Part shown: positions 1 to 7,385 of the stretch, in pieces
Layout of the letters: every line of letters begins with the position of its first letter
Position numbering within the stretch: the stretch's first letter is position 1
NCBI GenBank assembly: GCA_040902745.1
Contig: JBBDWR010000021.1
Location: 1-13,321 of the forward strand
DNA from: JBBDWR01 sp040902745
GTDB taxonomy: Bacteria; Actinomycetota; UBA4738; HRBIN12
Direction: 5' to 3'
DNA length: 13,321 nt
The notes under the pieces: model-generated
What the model saw: only the letters and a program-made list of their open reading frames with translations
What the model was told of the DNA's origin: nothing
Database searches by the model: none
Made by a program: the position numbers and the translations under genes

Positions 1-1
1 T

Positions 2-184
2 TACGACCCCGAGATCTTCTTCCCCGAGAAGGGAGGCTCATCGAGGGAGGCCAAGAGGATCTGCGCAGAGTGTCCCGTTCGGATCGAGTGCCTCAACTAC
101 GCGCTACGCCGCGATGAGCGGTACGGGGTGTGGGGGGGGATGAGCGAGCGGGAGCGGCGCCGCCTCAAGCGGATGGCGTCGTAG
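2..184 (+). CDS. whiB: WhiB-family iron-sulfur transcriptional regulator, C-terminal part
   Basis: The frame is open from the left edge and gives 60 residues before TAG, so the N-terminus and the first cluster cysteine lie outside the window. Visible are the Cx2Cx5C triad (CAECPVRIEC, residues 21-30 of the fragment), the family turn GVWGG (42-46), and a basic tail (ERERRRLKRMAS). These are the hallmarks of WhiB proteins, which bind a 4Fe-4S cluster through four cysteines and act with the main sigma factor in actinobacteria. The DUF3499, manB and ahcY genes downstream recall the whiB2 (whmD) region of mycobacteria, where WhiB2 controls cell division. Assignment to the WhiB2 subgroup is inference from this neighbourhood only. 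Confidence 0.95.
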   Translation, partial: YDPEIFFPEKGGSSREAKRICAECPVRIECLNYALRRDERYGVWGGMSERERRRLKRMAS

Positions 185-245
185 TCGGTGGCCGACGCGA
201 TCGGCGCCGCAGGGAACGATCGGAATGATCGGAAGGGGGAACGGG

Positions 246-671
246 ATGGCTGCGAAGAAGTCCGCAGCGAGAAAGCCGGCCCGCCGGAAGTCCTCCGCGA
301 AGCGGAAGACCGGGGCGAAGCGGAAGACCGCTGCGCGGAAGCCGGCTCGACGCAAGACCGGTGCGAAGCGCAAGACGGCAGCGCGCCGCAAGTCGACCGC
401 CAAGCGCAAGCCGGCTCGTCGCAAGACGGCCAAGCGCAAGAGCGCTCGTCGCAAGACGGCGGCCAAGCGCAAGCCGGCAAAGCGCAAGACGGCCAAGCGC
501 AAGACCGCTCGTCGCAAGACGGCGGCCAAGCGCAAGCCGGCAAAGCGCAAGACGGCCAAGCGCAAGACCGCTCGTCGCAAGACGGCGGCCAAGCGCAAGC
601 CGGCTCGACGCAAGACGGCGACGCGGCGCAAGAGCCCCGCGCGTCGTTCCACACGCGCGAAGCGTCGCTGA
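246..671 (+). CDS. Lys/Arg/Ala-rich histone H1-like DNA-binding protein
   Basis: A 141-aa protein made almost entirely of Lys, Arg, Ala, Thr, Pro and Ser in patterns such as AKRKT, ARRKT and AAKRKP. This resembles eukaryotic histone H1 tails and the basic tails of actinobacterial HU/HupB. No folded HU domain or other globular segment is present, so the chain is probably disordered and cationic and may coat or compact DNA or bind RNA. The start at 246 is preferred because GGAAGGGGGA lies about six bases upstream. An in-frame ATG at 225 would put that site inside the gene. The middle is a tandem 21-residue repeat (DNA 444-604). It sits 61 bases after whiB and is followed by a strong hairpin, so it could be co-transcribed with whiB. 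The high coding potential in other frames here is a by-product of the repeat. The nucleoid role is inferred from composition only. Confidence 0.8.
   Translation: MAAKKSAARKPARRKSSAKRKTGAKRKTAARKPARRKTGAKRKTAARRKSTAKRKPARRKTAKRKSARRKTAAKRKPAKRKTAKRKTARRKTAAKRKPAKRKTAKRKTARRKTAAKRKPARRKTATRRKSPARRSTRAKRR
444..604 (+). repeat. 63-bp in-frame tandem repeat in the basic protein gene
   Basis: Two apparently identical 63-bp units lie at 444-506 and 507-569. A third partial copy runs from 570 to about 604, diverging where AAAGCGC becomes TCGACGC. Each unit encodes 21 residues beginning ARRKTAAKRKPAK. Shorter degenerate copies of the same K/R motif extend upstream to about 250. Because the unit is a multiple of three, copy number can change without breaking the frame. 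Confidence 0.9.
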
Positions 672-691
672 CGCACACGCTGATGCGATCA

Positions 692-719
692 CGAAGGGGG
701 GCCCACCGGCCCCCCTTCG
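692..719 (+). terminator. GC-rich hairpin after the basic protein gene
   Basis: A perfect 12-bp stem: CGAAGGGGGGCC at 692-703 pairs with GGCCCCCCTTCG at 708-719 around a four-base CACC loop. It begins 20 bases after the TGA. No T-run follows, so it is not a classical intrinsic terminator, but U-poor hairpins of this kind are common gene ends in actinobacteria. It separates the whiB/basic-protein unit from the glycosyltransferase operon. Confidence 0.65.
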
Positions 720-741
720 GCGCGTGGGGGGGCGATGTGCG

Positions 742-750
742 TGCTAGGCT
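742..750 (+). promoter_or_regulatory. Candidate extended -10 promoter for the envelope operon
   Basis: TGCTAGGCT reads as an extended -10 (TG, one base, TAGGCT) with the TANNNT pattern of actinobacterial housekeeping promoters. It lies between the hairpin at 692-719 and the ATG at 796, and would start a transcript near 757 with a leader of about 40 bases. No convincing -35 is seen. Confidence 0.35.
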
Positions 751-795
751 CGCGGCCGCTCCGCGCGCGGCCCCCCTGAGCGACCCACATCTCGC

Positions 796-3700
796 ATGAT
801 CCGCGCAGATTCCGATCCTGCACCCGCCGAGCGCGAGGTGCATACCCCCACGGTCCTGGCCGTGCTGGTGGTCTCCGACGGCGCGCCCTGGTTGCGCAGC
901 TGCCTGCAGGGGTTGTCCGCACAGACGTACCCGCGCCTCGGCGTGGTCGCGGTGGACAACGGCTCACGGGACGGTTCGCGCGAGATCCTCGAGCGCGCGC
1001 TCGGGCCGAGGCGCGTCGTGGAGCTGCGACGGAACGCGGGCCTCGCCGGTGCCGTCGACCGTGCCCTGGACCTCCCGGTGGCCGAGGAAGCGGATTTCCT
1101 CCTCGTGATCCACGACGACACCGCGTTGGAGCCCGACACCGTGGCGCGGCTGGTCGAGACGACGAACACGGTCGAGCGCGCCGGGATCGTCGGCCCCAAG
1201 GTCGTGGACTGGGACGATCCGCGCGTGCTCCGCGAGGTCGGCCGTTCCACCGACCGGTTCGGTCACCCGACGCAGCCTCTGCAGGACGGGGAGATCGATC
1301 ACGGACAGTACGACCGCGTGCTCGAGGTCCTCTTCGTGTCGTCCTGCGCGATGTTGGTCTCGCGGGAGGTGTGGCAGACCGTCGGCGGGCTGGACGAGCG
1401 CCTGACCTCACACCACGAGGACCTCGACCTGTGTTGGCGGGCACGGATGGCCGGGTTCCGGGTGGTGATGACCCCCTCGGCCCGCGTCCGGCACGTCGCA
1501 GCGACCTCCTCGGGCCGCCGAGAGGACGTGGATCGGCACCGCTCGGAGCGCTACTACGGTGAGCGAGCCTCCCTCGCCGCGATGCTGAAGAACTACTCCC
1601 TGCCGTCGCTGCTGCTGCTGCTCCCGCTCTTCGCGCTGATCGGCATCGGTCGCCTCCTGTTGCTCACGCTCACGCGCCGCTTCGAGGACGCCTGGGAACT
1701 GCTCGCAGCGTGGGGATGGAACGTCGCGCACCTGCCCGGCACGCTCGCGCGCCGGCGGCGCTCGCAGAGGGCCCGGACGGTGTCGGATCGTGAGATCCGC
1801 CGGTTCATGGAGTCGGCCACCTTCCGCCTCCCGCGGTGGGTCGATGATGCGAACAAGATCCTCGCAGAGCAGCAACAGATCGATGAGGGCGAGGAGGGCT
1901 TCAAGGTTCGCGCCCACGCCGCGTCCCTCGTCCGCCAGCACCCGGCCCTCGTCGGCATGATCGTCGCGGCAGCGGTGGTGTTCCTCGCGGGAGGCAGGAT
2001 CCTGGGGGCGCAGGATCTCGGCGGCGGGGCGCTCGCGGCGTTCCCCGCCTCGGCCGCAGGCTTTTTTCGGGAGCTCGTCTCGGGTGTCCGGACGACGGGC
2101 CTCGGGGGGGCAGACGCCGCGAGTCCGGCGCTGGCACCCCTCGGCGCCACATCGTGGCTCACGTTCGGGGACCCCTCGCTCGCCCAGAGGCTGCTTCTCG
2201 TGCTGCTCCCGGTCCTGGCCGCGGGTCTGCTGTACCGCGCCCTCTTCCGCCTGACGTCCGAACGCGTCTCGTCGACGCTCGCAGCCGGCTGCTACGGCGT
2301 GTGCGCCGCGACGCTCTGGTCGCTCTCCGAGGGCCGGATCGACGTGCTCGTCGCATTGTGCGTGGTGCCGGTGCTGATCGAGCGGGTCTCGGCGGCGTTC
2401 TCGCCCGACCCCCCGCAGAGCTGGCGCCGGATCGCGATCGGCACCGGGATCACGCTGGCGATCGGGGTCGCCTTCCTTCCGGCCGTCGTGTTGCCGTTCG
2501 CGGTCGTGCTCGCCGTGTTCGCACTCACCGCGGGCTCGACGATCGGTCGCGGCCTGCGGACGATGCTCGCCGGCGTCGCGATCGGTGCCGCCCTCGTCTT
2601 CCCGCTCGTGCCGACGCTGATCGCCGCTCCGGGGCCGTCCTTCTCGTCGCTCATCGGTTCGCCGAGTTTCGAACGCATCGTGCGCGTAGTGATCGGTCCC
2701 GCTCCCGGGGATTGGGAGGTGGCCTGGTTTTTGCCGGTCGCGGCGATCGCATCCCTCGTCGTCGTCGCACGCGAACACCGCGCGACGGCGAATCGGATCG
2801 CCATCGCCACGCTCGCGGCGATCTTCCTCGCGTGGCTCTCGGCGGCAGGATGGTTGCCGGCGCCGCTGTCGAACCTGCCCGCCTACACGGCGCTCGTCGC
2901 AGCGGGTGAGGCGATGTTGATCGGGTTCGGCGCCGCGTCGCTGATCTCCGGCGGCATCGGCCGGGAGGCCTTCGGTGCGCGTCAGGTGCTCTCCGCCGTC
3001 CTCACCGGTGTGCTCACGCTCGGGCTGGCCCTGCAGGTACTCGCCGCGTCGGTCGGGGAGTGGCAGGTACGCGACGACGGACTCCCGCCCGCGTGGTCGG
3101 TGGTGTCCGAACAGGGCGGCAGCGCCGGCTTCCGCGTGCTGTGGCTGGGCCGGCCGGACGGCGGCGTATTCCCGGCCCCCGGCGGTGATCCGATCGGCGT
3201 CGTCGCGCAGAACGGCGCCTCGGTGCGCTACGGGCTCACCGGCCGAGAGGGCGTCGTCGCGCTCGATACCGGCCGGCCGGACCGTGGGTCCGGATACGGA
3301 ACGCTCGAGGAGACGCTCACCGAGTTGTTGTCCGGTCAGAACCGCCACACCGGGGCCCTGCTCGCGCCGTTCGGGATCCGCTTCGTCGTTTCCGGGGCCG
3401 GCGACCTTCCCATGCCGGCGCAACAGCGACTCGAGGAACAGCTCGATCTCGATCGGGAGTCGAGCGGCGAACTCACGATCTACCGTAACGCTCGATCGTT
3501 CCCGCAAGCGGCGACCGTGCCGGCCGACGAGCGCTTCCTCGAGGCGGCTGGGCGGGGCGACCCGTTGGACGTCGCCGCTCTGCCCACGCTCCGCGGGGCT
3601 GAGCCGATGGATCCCGTCGAGGGAGGATGGGACGGTCGAGCCCCGCGCGAGGGACCCGGTTTCGCGTTCGTGGCAGATCAGTTCGTCTCGGGCTGGAACC

Positions 3701-3894
3701 TCGAGCAGGGTGGGAACGAACGCTCGGCCAGCCGAGCGTTCGGGTGGGCGATCGGCTTCGAAACCGAACCCGCGCCCGGTCCGGTGCACGTCCGGTTCGG
3801 GGCGCAGTGGATCCGCACGATGCAGATCTTGATCCTTGCCGCCCTCTGGCTCACCGCCCTTTGGGTCACGCGGAAGCCGGTGTCGTCCGCATGA
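796..3894 (+). CDS. Family 2 glycosyltransferase fused to a multi-pass membrane region
   Basis: A 1032-aa protein. Residues 18-250 form a GT-A fold family-2 domain: VLAVLVVSDGAPWL, then VAVDNGSRDGS (51-61), an acidic nucleotide-sugar/metal site IHDDT (105-109) and the catalytic-region motif HHEDLDLCWRARMAG (206-220). This pattern is common in rhamnosyl/galactofuranosyl-type transferases. A hydrophobic stretch at 271-292 is followed by a cytoplasmic-looking basic/acidic linker (293-380). About ten further membrane helices lie between 383 and 752. A soluble, probably extracytoplasmic stretch of about 250 residues (753-1005) precedes a last helix (1008-1025). The architecture suggests that a sugar added at the inner face is handled with a membrane-linked glycan or lipid carrier. 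Donor and acceptor are unknown. The ribosome-binding site before the ATG is weak, and GTG at 838 is a less likely alternative. The 3' end overlaps the DUF5719 gene by ATGA, implying translational coupling. Confidence 0.9.
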   Translation: MIRADSDPAPAEREVHTPTVLAVLVVSDGAPWLRSCLQGLSAQTYPRLGVVAVDNGSRDGSREILERALGPRRVVELRRNAGLAGAVDRALDLPVAEEADFLLVIHDDTALEPDTVARLVETTNTVERAGIVGPKVVDWDDPRVLREVGRSTDRFGHPTQPLQDGEIDHGQYDRVLEVLFVSSCAMLVSREVWQTVGGLDERLTSHHEDLDLCWRARMAGFRVVMTPSARVRHVAATSSGRREDVDRHRSERYYGERASLAAMLKNYSLPSLLLLLPLFALIGIGRLLLLTLTRRFEDAWELLAAWGWNVAHLPGTLARRRRSQRARTVSDREIRRFMESATFRLPRWVDDANKILAEQQQIDEGEEGFKVRAHAASLVRQHPALVGMIVAAAVVFLAGGRILGAQDLGGGALAAFPASAAGFFRELVSGVRTTGLGGADAASPALAPLGATSWLTFGDPSLAQRLLLVLLPVLAAGLLYRALFRLTSERVSSTLAAGCYGVCAATLWSLSEGRIDVLVALCVVPVLIERVSAAFSPDPPQSWRRIAIGTGITLAIGVAFLPAVVLPFAVVLAVFALTAGSTIGRGLRTMLAGVAIGAALVFPLVPTLIAAPGPSFSSLIGSPSFERIVRVVIGPAPGDWEVAWFLPVAAIASLVVVAREHRATANRIAIATLAAIFLAWLSAAGWLPAPLSNLPAYTALVAAGEAMLIGFGAASLISGGIGREAFGARQVLSAVLTGVLTLGLALQVLAASVGEWQVRDDGLPPAWSVVSEQGGSAGFRVLWLGRPDGGVFPAPGGDPIGVVAQNGASVRYGLTGREGVVALDTGRPDRGSGYGTLEETLTELLSGQNRHTGALLAPFGIRFVVSGAGDLPMPAQQRLEEQLDLDRESSGELTIYRNARSFPQAATVPADERFLEAAGRGDPLDVAALPTLRGAEPMDPVEGGWDGRAPREGPGFAFVADQFVSGWNLEQGGNERSASRAFGWAIGFETEPAPGPVHVRFGAQWIRTMQILILAALWLTALWVTRKPVSSA

Positions 3895-5399
3895 GTGAGT
3901 CCGTGACCCCGAACCGGCGTGCCCGCCGTGAGGCCGCAGAGCGTGAAGCAGCTGCGCATCCAGAGGGCACCCGAACCGCTCGTCGCCGGGCCGTGTCGCC
4001 CGAACAGCTCCGGCCGCGTGGCCAGACGTTGGTCGCTCTCGTGCTCGTCGCGATCCTCGTCGTCGGCGCATTCCTCGCCGACAACGTGATCGGGACGCGA
4101 GCGGTGGGAGCGGGCGCCGCCGGAACCGTCCCTTCCGGCGCATGGTATTGCCCGCATGGCGGTGGCGAGGACTGGGAGAGCACCGTGTTCGTTTCCAATC
4201 CCGGCGAGGAACCCGTGCAGGTTCGTGCTCGGCGCATCGGACCCGATCGCTCGCCGGGAAGCACGCGGGTGACGGTGCCAGCGGGCGGGTCCGTCGAACT
4301 CGCCGCCGCCGCCCCGGACCGGGGGAGCGCGACCGTCGTGGAGTACTTCGGCGGACACGTCGCTGCCGGCTGGGTCGCGCGCACCGGTGAGAACGACATC
4401 GGACTGACCGCAGAACCGTGTCTGCCACAAGCCGGTCCGGAGTGGATCCTCGGCGACGGCACGACAGAGGATCAAGAAGAGACGTGGATCGTGGTCATGA
4501 ACCCGTTCCCGGGGGACGCGGTCTTCACCCTGACCGTGCTCCAGGAGGACGACCCCCCGGGGGGTCTCTCGGAATGGAACGATTTCGTGCTCAAGGGTGG
4601 GCGCAGCGTCGCGTTCCGACTGAACGATTTCGCCGAGGGCGATCGCGTGCTGGGCGCGAGGATCCAAGCTTCGCTGGGCCGGATCGCGGCCTCGACGCTC
4701 GGGGTGTCGAAGAACCGCGGTGTCCGCAGCGCCGTGGGCTGGGTCGGTGATCCACCCGACGCCGCCTACCTGCCCGGGGCGGGGGACGACGGCACCTCGT
4801 TCGTCACGATCGTCACTCCCGAGAGCCGCGGTACGAACTTCTCCGCTTCGATCTTCGGTCCCAAGGGATCCCAACTGGTGGGAGGGCCGGGGGAAACCTC
4901 GCAGCGAGGGGACTCAGCCGGTCGGTTGCAGGTCGATACCCCGACTCCCTCCACCATCTGGATCCGACGAGGCCGGGATCGACCCGGGTTCCTCGCGACG
5001 CGTAGGACCCTCGGTACGAGCCAGGACCTCGGTGCGACGACCGGGGCGGCCGAGGCCGGCCCCGCATGGATCGTGTTCCCGTCGGTCGGGGAGTCCCCAC
5101 AGCGGCCCGCTCTCGTGATCACGAACCCGGGCACCGGGGACGCCGAGCTCACGCTGACCACGATGCCTGCCCAGGGTGAGCCGATCACCAAGCAGATCAC
5201 CGTGAGGCCGGGCGCGAGCGTGCTGGCGCCCGAGGGACTGCTCGCCGACGACCCTCGGGCGCCCGTCCTGGTCTCGGCCCAGTCCGGCGGCGTGGTGGTG
5301 GCGACGGCCTCGTACTCACAGGGCAGGGAGGGGGTCGCGTCCTACGCCGTGTCGGCCGGAGCGCCGATCGACCCGACCTGGATCACGGAGGCAGGATGA
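3891..5399 (+). CDS. DUF5719-family membrane-anchored protein
   Basis: A 502-aa protein starting at the ATG of an ATGA overlap with the glycosyltransferase stop. A basic cytoplasmic N-terminus (residues 1-44, rich in Arg/Glu/Ala) leads to one membrane helix (46-63) without a lipobox. The remaining 430 residues are outside the membrane. They open with AWYCPHGGG (84-92), a typical DUF5719 start, and then show recurring beta-strand blocks around Asn-Pro turns: VFVSNPGEEPVQV, WIVVMNPFPGDAVFTL and ALVITNPGTGDAELTL. This suggests a string of immunoglobulin-like sandwiches on the cell surface. No catalytic motif is visible. The overlap with the glycosyltransferase suggests a partner or assembly factor for the same surface polymer. 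The family name is recalled from the WYCP motif and context; function is unknown. Confidence 0.85.
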   Translation: MSESVTPNRRARREAAEREAAAHPEGTRTARRRAVSPEQLRPRGQTLVALVLVAILVVGAFLADNVIGTRAVGAGAAGTVPSGAWYCPHGGGEDWESTVFVSNPGEEPVQVRARRIGPDRSPGSTRVTVPAGGSVELAAAAPDRGSATVVEYFGGHVAAGWVARTGENDIGLTAEPCLPQAGPEWILGDGTTEDQEETWIVVMNPFPGDAVFTLTVLQEDDPPGGLSEWNDFVLKGGRSVAFRLNDFAEGDRVLGARIQASLGRIAASTLGVSKNRGVRSAVGWVGDPPDAAYLPGAGDDGTSFVTIVTPESRGTNFSASIFGPKGSQLVGGPGETSQRGDSAGRLQVDTPTPSTIWIRRGRDRPGFLATRRTLGTSQDLGATTGAAEAGPAWIVFPSVGESPQRPALVITNPGTGDAELTLTTMPAQGEPITKQITVRPGASVLAPEGLLADDPRAPVLVSAQSGGVVVATASYSQGREGVASYAVSAGAPIDPTWITEAG

Positions 5400-5436
5400 T
5401 CCACAACGACCATGGGCGGGATCGTCTGGCCCCCGG

Positions 5437-5442
5437 TATCCT
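5437..5442 (+). promoter_or_regulatory. Possible -10 element for the L,D-transpeptidase gene
   Basis: The 76-base gap after the DUF5719 gene contains TATCCT, matching TANNNT. It would give a leader of about 27 bases carrying the GAAGGG ribosome-binding site at 5464-5469. No -35 is recognisable, and read-through from upstream is equally possible. Confidence 0.3.
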
Positions 5443-5475
5443 TGGACGGTCGCCTCGCCTCCCGAAGGGTTCCTC

Positions 5476-6546
5476 GTGAGCATGAGTAAAGGAAAGCACG
5501 CCCATAGCGCGCTCAGGCACCGCAGGCTGACCGTGATCGCGCTCGTCGCCGGAGTGGCGATGCTCGCGGCCGGTGGCACGGCCTATGCCGCCGTCCGCTA
5601 CGACGACAGCAACGCCCGGCAGATCATGCCCGGCGTCACGGTCGCGGGTGTGGACGTCGGCGGAATGAACCGCGCGGAGGCCGTCAAGGCCGTGAGACTA
5701 ACGGCCCGCGAGAGCCTCGACAGCGAACTCGACGTCGAAGCGGCCGGCGAGTCCTGGACCGTCACCGCGGGCGAACTGGGTCTTCGCGCCAACGTCGCGG
5801 GCGCGGTCGACCGCGCGATCAAGGCCAGCGACTCGATGGGGTTGTTCTCGCGCGTCTACCACCGGATCACGAACGAGTCGGTCGACAAGGCGGTGGAACT
5901 CGGTTTCAAGTCCGACAAGAAGGACATCGAGTCGTTCGTCGCCGACGTCACCGACACGGTGACCCAGGAACCCACCGACGCGGCAGTCGTGGTCGAGGGC
6001 GGAGACATCCAGTTCCGTCGTGCACAGACCGGACGAACCCTCGACACGAAGGCGGCGCTGACCCAGATGCGCATGGCGCTGGAGCGCCAACAGACGCAGG
6101 TCAAGCTGCCGGTCGAGACGGTCAAACCCGAAGTCGCCGAAGCCGATCTGGGTTACACGATCCTCGTGAGTCGCGAATCGAACAGCCTCAGGGTCTACAA
6201 GGGGTTCGATATCGCGCGCACCTACGGCGTCGCCACCGGGACGTCGGAATTCCCGACGCCGACGGGAGCGTTCGAGATCATCAACAAGGTCGAGAACCCC
6301 ACCTGGGTCAACCCCGATCCCACCGGATGGGGTTCCGGGTTGCCGGCCTCGATCCCGCCCGGGCCGGGCAACCCGCTCGGCACCCGAGCGCTCTACCTGG
6401 ACGCTCCGGGGATCCGGATCCACGGGACCTACGCCGAGGATTCGATCGGCACCGCTGCGTCCCACGGCTGCATCCGGATGCGGATCGCGGATTCCGAGGA
6501 GCTGTACCCGATCATCCCGATCGGAACCCCGGTCTACGTGTACTGA
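5476..6546 (+). CDS. L,D-transpeptidase (YkuD domain) with N-terminal peptidoglycan-binding-like domain
   Basis: A 356-aa envelope enzyme that should form 3-3 cross-links between peptidoglycan stem peptides, or attach proteins to them, outside the membrane. A basic N-terminus and a hydrophobic segment (LTVIALVAGVAMLAAGGTAYA, about 18-38) serve as signal anchor. Residues 48-118 (MPGVTVAGVDVGGMNRAEAV onward) match the PG_binding_4 type seen in VanW-like and Ldt proteins. The catalytic YkuD domain spans about 225-356, with IHGTYAEDSIG and the signature SHGCIRM (329-335). Cys332 is the expected nucleophile and His316 and His330 the conserved histidines. The domain ends at the C-terminus as usual. 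GTG at 5476 is chosen because GAAGGG sits six bases upstream; ATG at 5482 is an in-frame alternative. It fits the envelope theme of the two preceding genes. Confidence 0.93.
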   Translation: MSMSKGKHAHSALRHRRLTVIALVAGVAMLAAGGTAYAAVRYDDSNARQIMPGVTVAGVDVGGMNRAEAVKAVRLTARESLDSELDVEAAGESWTVTAGELGLRANVAGAVDRAIKASDSMGLFSRVYHRITNESVDKAVELGFKSDKKDIESFVADVTDTVTQEPTDAAVVVEGGDIQFRRAQTGRTLDTKAALTQMRMALERQQTQVKLPVETVKPEVAEADLGYTILVSRESNSLRVYKGFDIARTYGVATGTSEFPTPTGAFEIINKVENPTWVNPDPTGWGSGLPASIPPGPGNPLGTRALYLDAPGIRIHGTYAEDSIGTAASHGCIRMRIADSEELYPIIPIGTPVYVY

Positions 6547-6573
6547 TCCCCCTTCCCGGCCGGCGCTCGCTGC

Positions 6574-6601
6574 TTGAAATCACATCCATGTGATCTAGCA
6601 T
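6574..6601 (+). promoter_or_regulatory. Leaderless promoter of the DUF3499 gene
   Basis: TTGAAA (6574-6579), 16 bases, then TAGCAT (6596-6601) form a good housekeeping-sigma promoter in a small AT-rich island. The -10 is followed by exactly six bases (GCGCGC) and then the ATG at 6608, which is where transcription should begin. There is no Shine-Dalgarno sequence, so the mRNA is predicted to be leaderless. Confidence 0.65.
6579..6594. promoter_or_regulatory. Inverted-repeat operator candidate in the promoter spacer
   Basis: ATCACATCCATGTGAT is a perfect inverted repeat with 7-bp arms and a two-base centre. It fills the spacer between the -35 and -10 elements of the DUF3499 promoter. A dimeric regulator bound there would block RNA polymerase, or could realign the spacer. 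I do not recognise the half-site as belonging to a specific family. Confidence 0.5.
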
Positions 6602-6607
6602 GCGCGC

Positions 6608-7048
6608 ATGCGCACTTGCGCCAAGATGCGGTGCCGCGCTGCGGCGAGGGCCACAGTCGCCCTCCGATATCAAGCGCGCGAGGTTCTCGTGAACGATCTG
6701 GTCCCCGAACCGGATCGCAACCTCGTCGACCTGTGCGAGGAGCACGCCCGGACCCTCGTTCCGCCGGTCGGCTGGTCGGTTCGCGACGATCGAAAACGTC
6801 GTGGTGCTCCCCGGGGGCCCCGTGGCAACGCCCGCGCCCGTGGCGGCCGGTCCCCCGGACGCCGCAGCAGCGGAAACGGCCTGACCAGCGACGACCGTGC
6901 TCCGGCCTCGGCCGGGGGACGCCCTCGACATCGGCCCGGCCGATGGAAACGGTCCCCCGACCGGGGTGAACCTCAGGGGCGCGGCCCACTGACGCGTGGG
7001 CCCTGGGGGAGCGGAGAAATGGGGTCAGCGTGCTATGGCCGCCGATGA
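6608..7048 (+). CDS. DUF3499-family zinc-finger-like protein
   Basis: A 146-aa protein with a conserved N-terminal third and a divergent tail. Residues 1-58 carry MRTCAKMRC (Cys4, Cys9), a strand region, then DLCEEHARTLVPPVGWSV (Cys43, His46). The C-x4-C ... C-x2-H set looks like a metal site and matches the actinobacterial DUF3499 pattern, whose mycobacterial member lies beside whiB2 and manB. Residues 62-146 are Arg/Gly/Pro/Ser-rich, probably disordered and able to bind nucleic acid. An inverted repeat (GGCCCAC at 6983-6989, GTGGGCC at 6996-7002) lies in this tail. The start is the first ATG after a -10 element with no ribosome-binding site. The stop overlaps a possible start of the next gene (ATGA, 7045-7048). 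The molecular function of the family is not known. Confidence 0.82.
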   Translation: MRTCAKMRCRAAARATVALRYQAREVLVNDLVPEPDRNLVDLCEEHARTLVPPVGWSVRDDRKRRGAPRGPRGNARARGGRSPGRRSSGNGLTSDDRAPASAGGRPRHRPGRWKRSPDRGEPQGRGPLTRGPWGSGEMGSACYGRR

Positions 7049-7071
7049 GCGAGCACGGAAGGATGGCGTCT

Positions 7072-7266
7072 ATGGAGAACAGCAGCGAGCGTCTGTGCCC
7101 CGAGTGCAAGCAGGGTGAGCTGATCTCGATCCAGATGGCGGTCTCCGACCGCGACCTGTCCTTCACGACGTGTCACTTCTGTGAGGCGAAGTGGTGGCAC
7201 AAGGATGGCGAAGAGGCTTCCCTCAAGCAGGTCATCGGCACGGTGGTTGGCACCAAGGCGTCGTAG
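7072..7266 (+). CDS. Small zinc-ribbon protein
   Basis: A 64-aa protein with two CxxC knuckles, CPEC (residues 9-12) and CHFC (34-37), followed by the aromatic stretch EAKWWHKDG. This is the layout of a zinc ribbon of the kind found in transcription or RNA-associated proteins. ATG at 7072 is chosen because GGAAGG at 7057-7062 lies nine bases upstream. ATG at 7063 abuts that site. ATG at 7045 would overlap the DUF3499 stop as ATGA and add nine residues (MSEHGRMAS), so it remains possible through coupling. It probably shares the DUF3499 transcript. I do not recognise a named family, and the function is unknown. Confidence 0.75.
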   Translation: MENSSERLCPECKQGELISIQMAVSDRDLSFTTCHFCEAKWWHKDGEEASLKQVIGTVVGTKAS

Positions 7267-7373
7267 AGCCCCGCTCGCGTTCGTCGCTCGATCGTCCGCG
7301 CGCCCGCCCCGGATGCACAGCGCCCTACGAGGATCCCGGTGTCGGCGCCGTCCGGGCCGCAACCCCGCTTCTG

Positions 7374-7379
7374 TAGGAT
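7374..7379 (+). promoter_or_regulatory. -10 element of a leaderless promoter for manB
   Basis: TAGGAT is followed by exactly six bases (GCGCCC) and then the GTG start at 7386, which lacks any Shine-Dalgarno sequence. No good -35 is present. The spacing is identical to that at the DUF3499 and comF starts. The rest of the 7267-7385 gap shows no other clear signal. Confidence 0.55.
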
Positions 7380-7385
7380 GCGCCC

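Noticed and set aside
444..604. CRISPR-like regular repeats
   Set aside because: The units are directly adjacent 63-bp copies with no unique spacers, in frame within a coding gene.
188..799. Alternative frames through the basic-protein gene, including Gln/Asp-rich and Cys/Trp-rich repeats
   Set aside because: They arise from reading the 63-bp repeat in other frames. Only the frame starting at 246 has a ribosome-binding site and a sensible H1-like composition.
3627..3890. Upstream extension of the DUF5719 protein by 88 residues
   Set aside because: The extension would overlap the end of the glycosyltransferase gene, is Arg-rich shadow sequence, and the ATGA junction at 3891 with a normal N-terminal anchor is the better start.
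1408..4428. Very long open frame (1006 codons) on the minus strand
   Set aside because: It lies opposite the glycosyltransferase, whose domains and helices are clear. The minus-strand reading is a low-hydrophobicity run of Arg, Glu and Gly, typical of the shadow of a GC-rich gene.
6983..7002. Inverted repeat GGCCCAC-N6-GTGGGCC considered as a terminator
   Set aside because: It lies inside the DUF3499 tail 46 bases before its stop, has only seven pairs and no T-run. A short palindrome is expected by chance in such GC-rich sequence.
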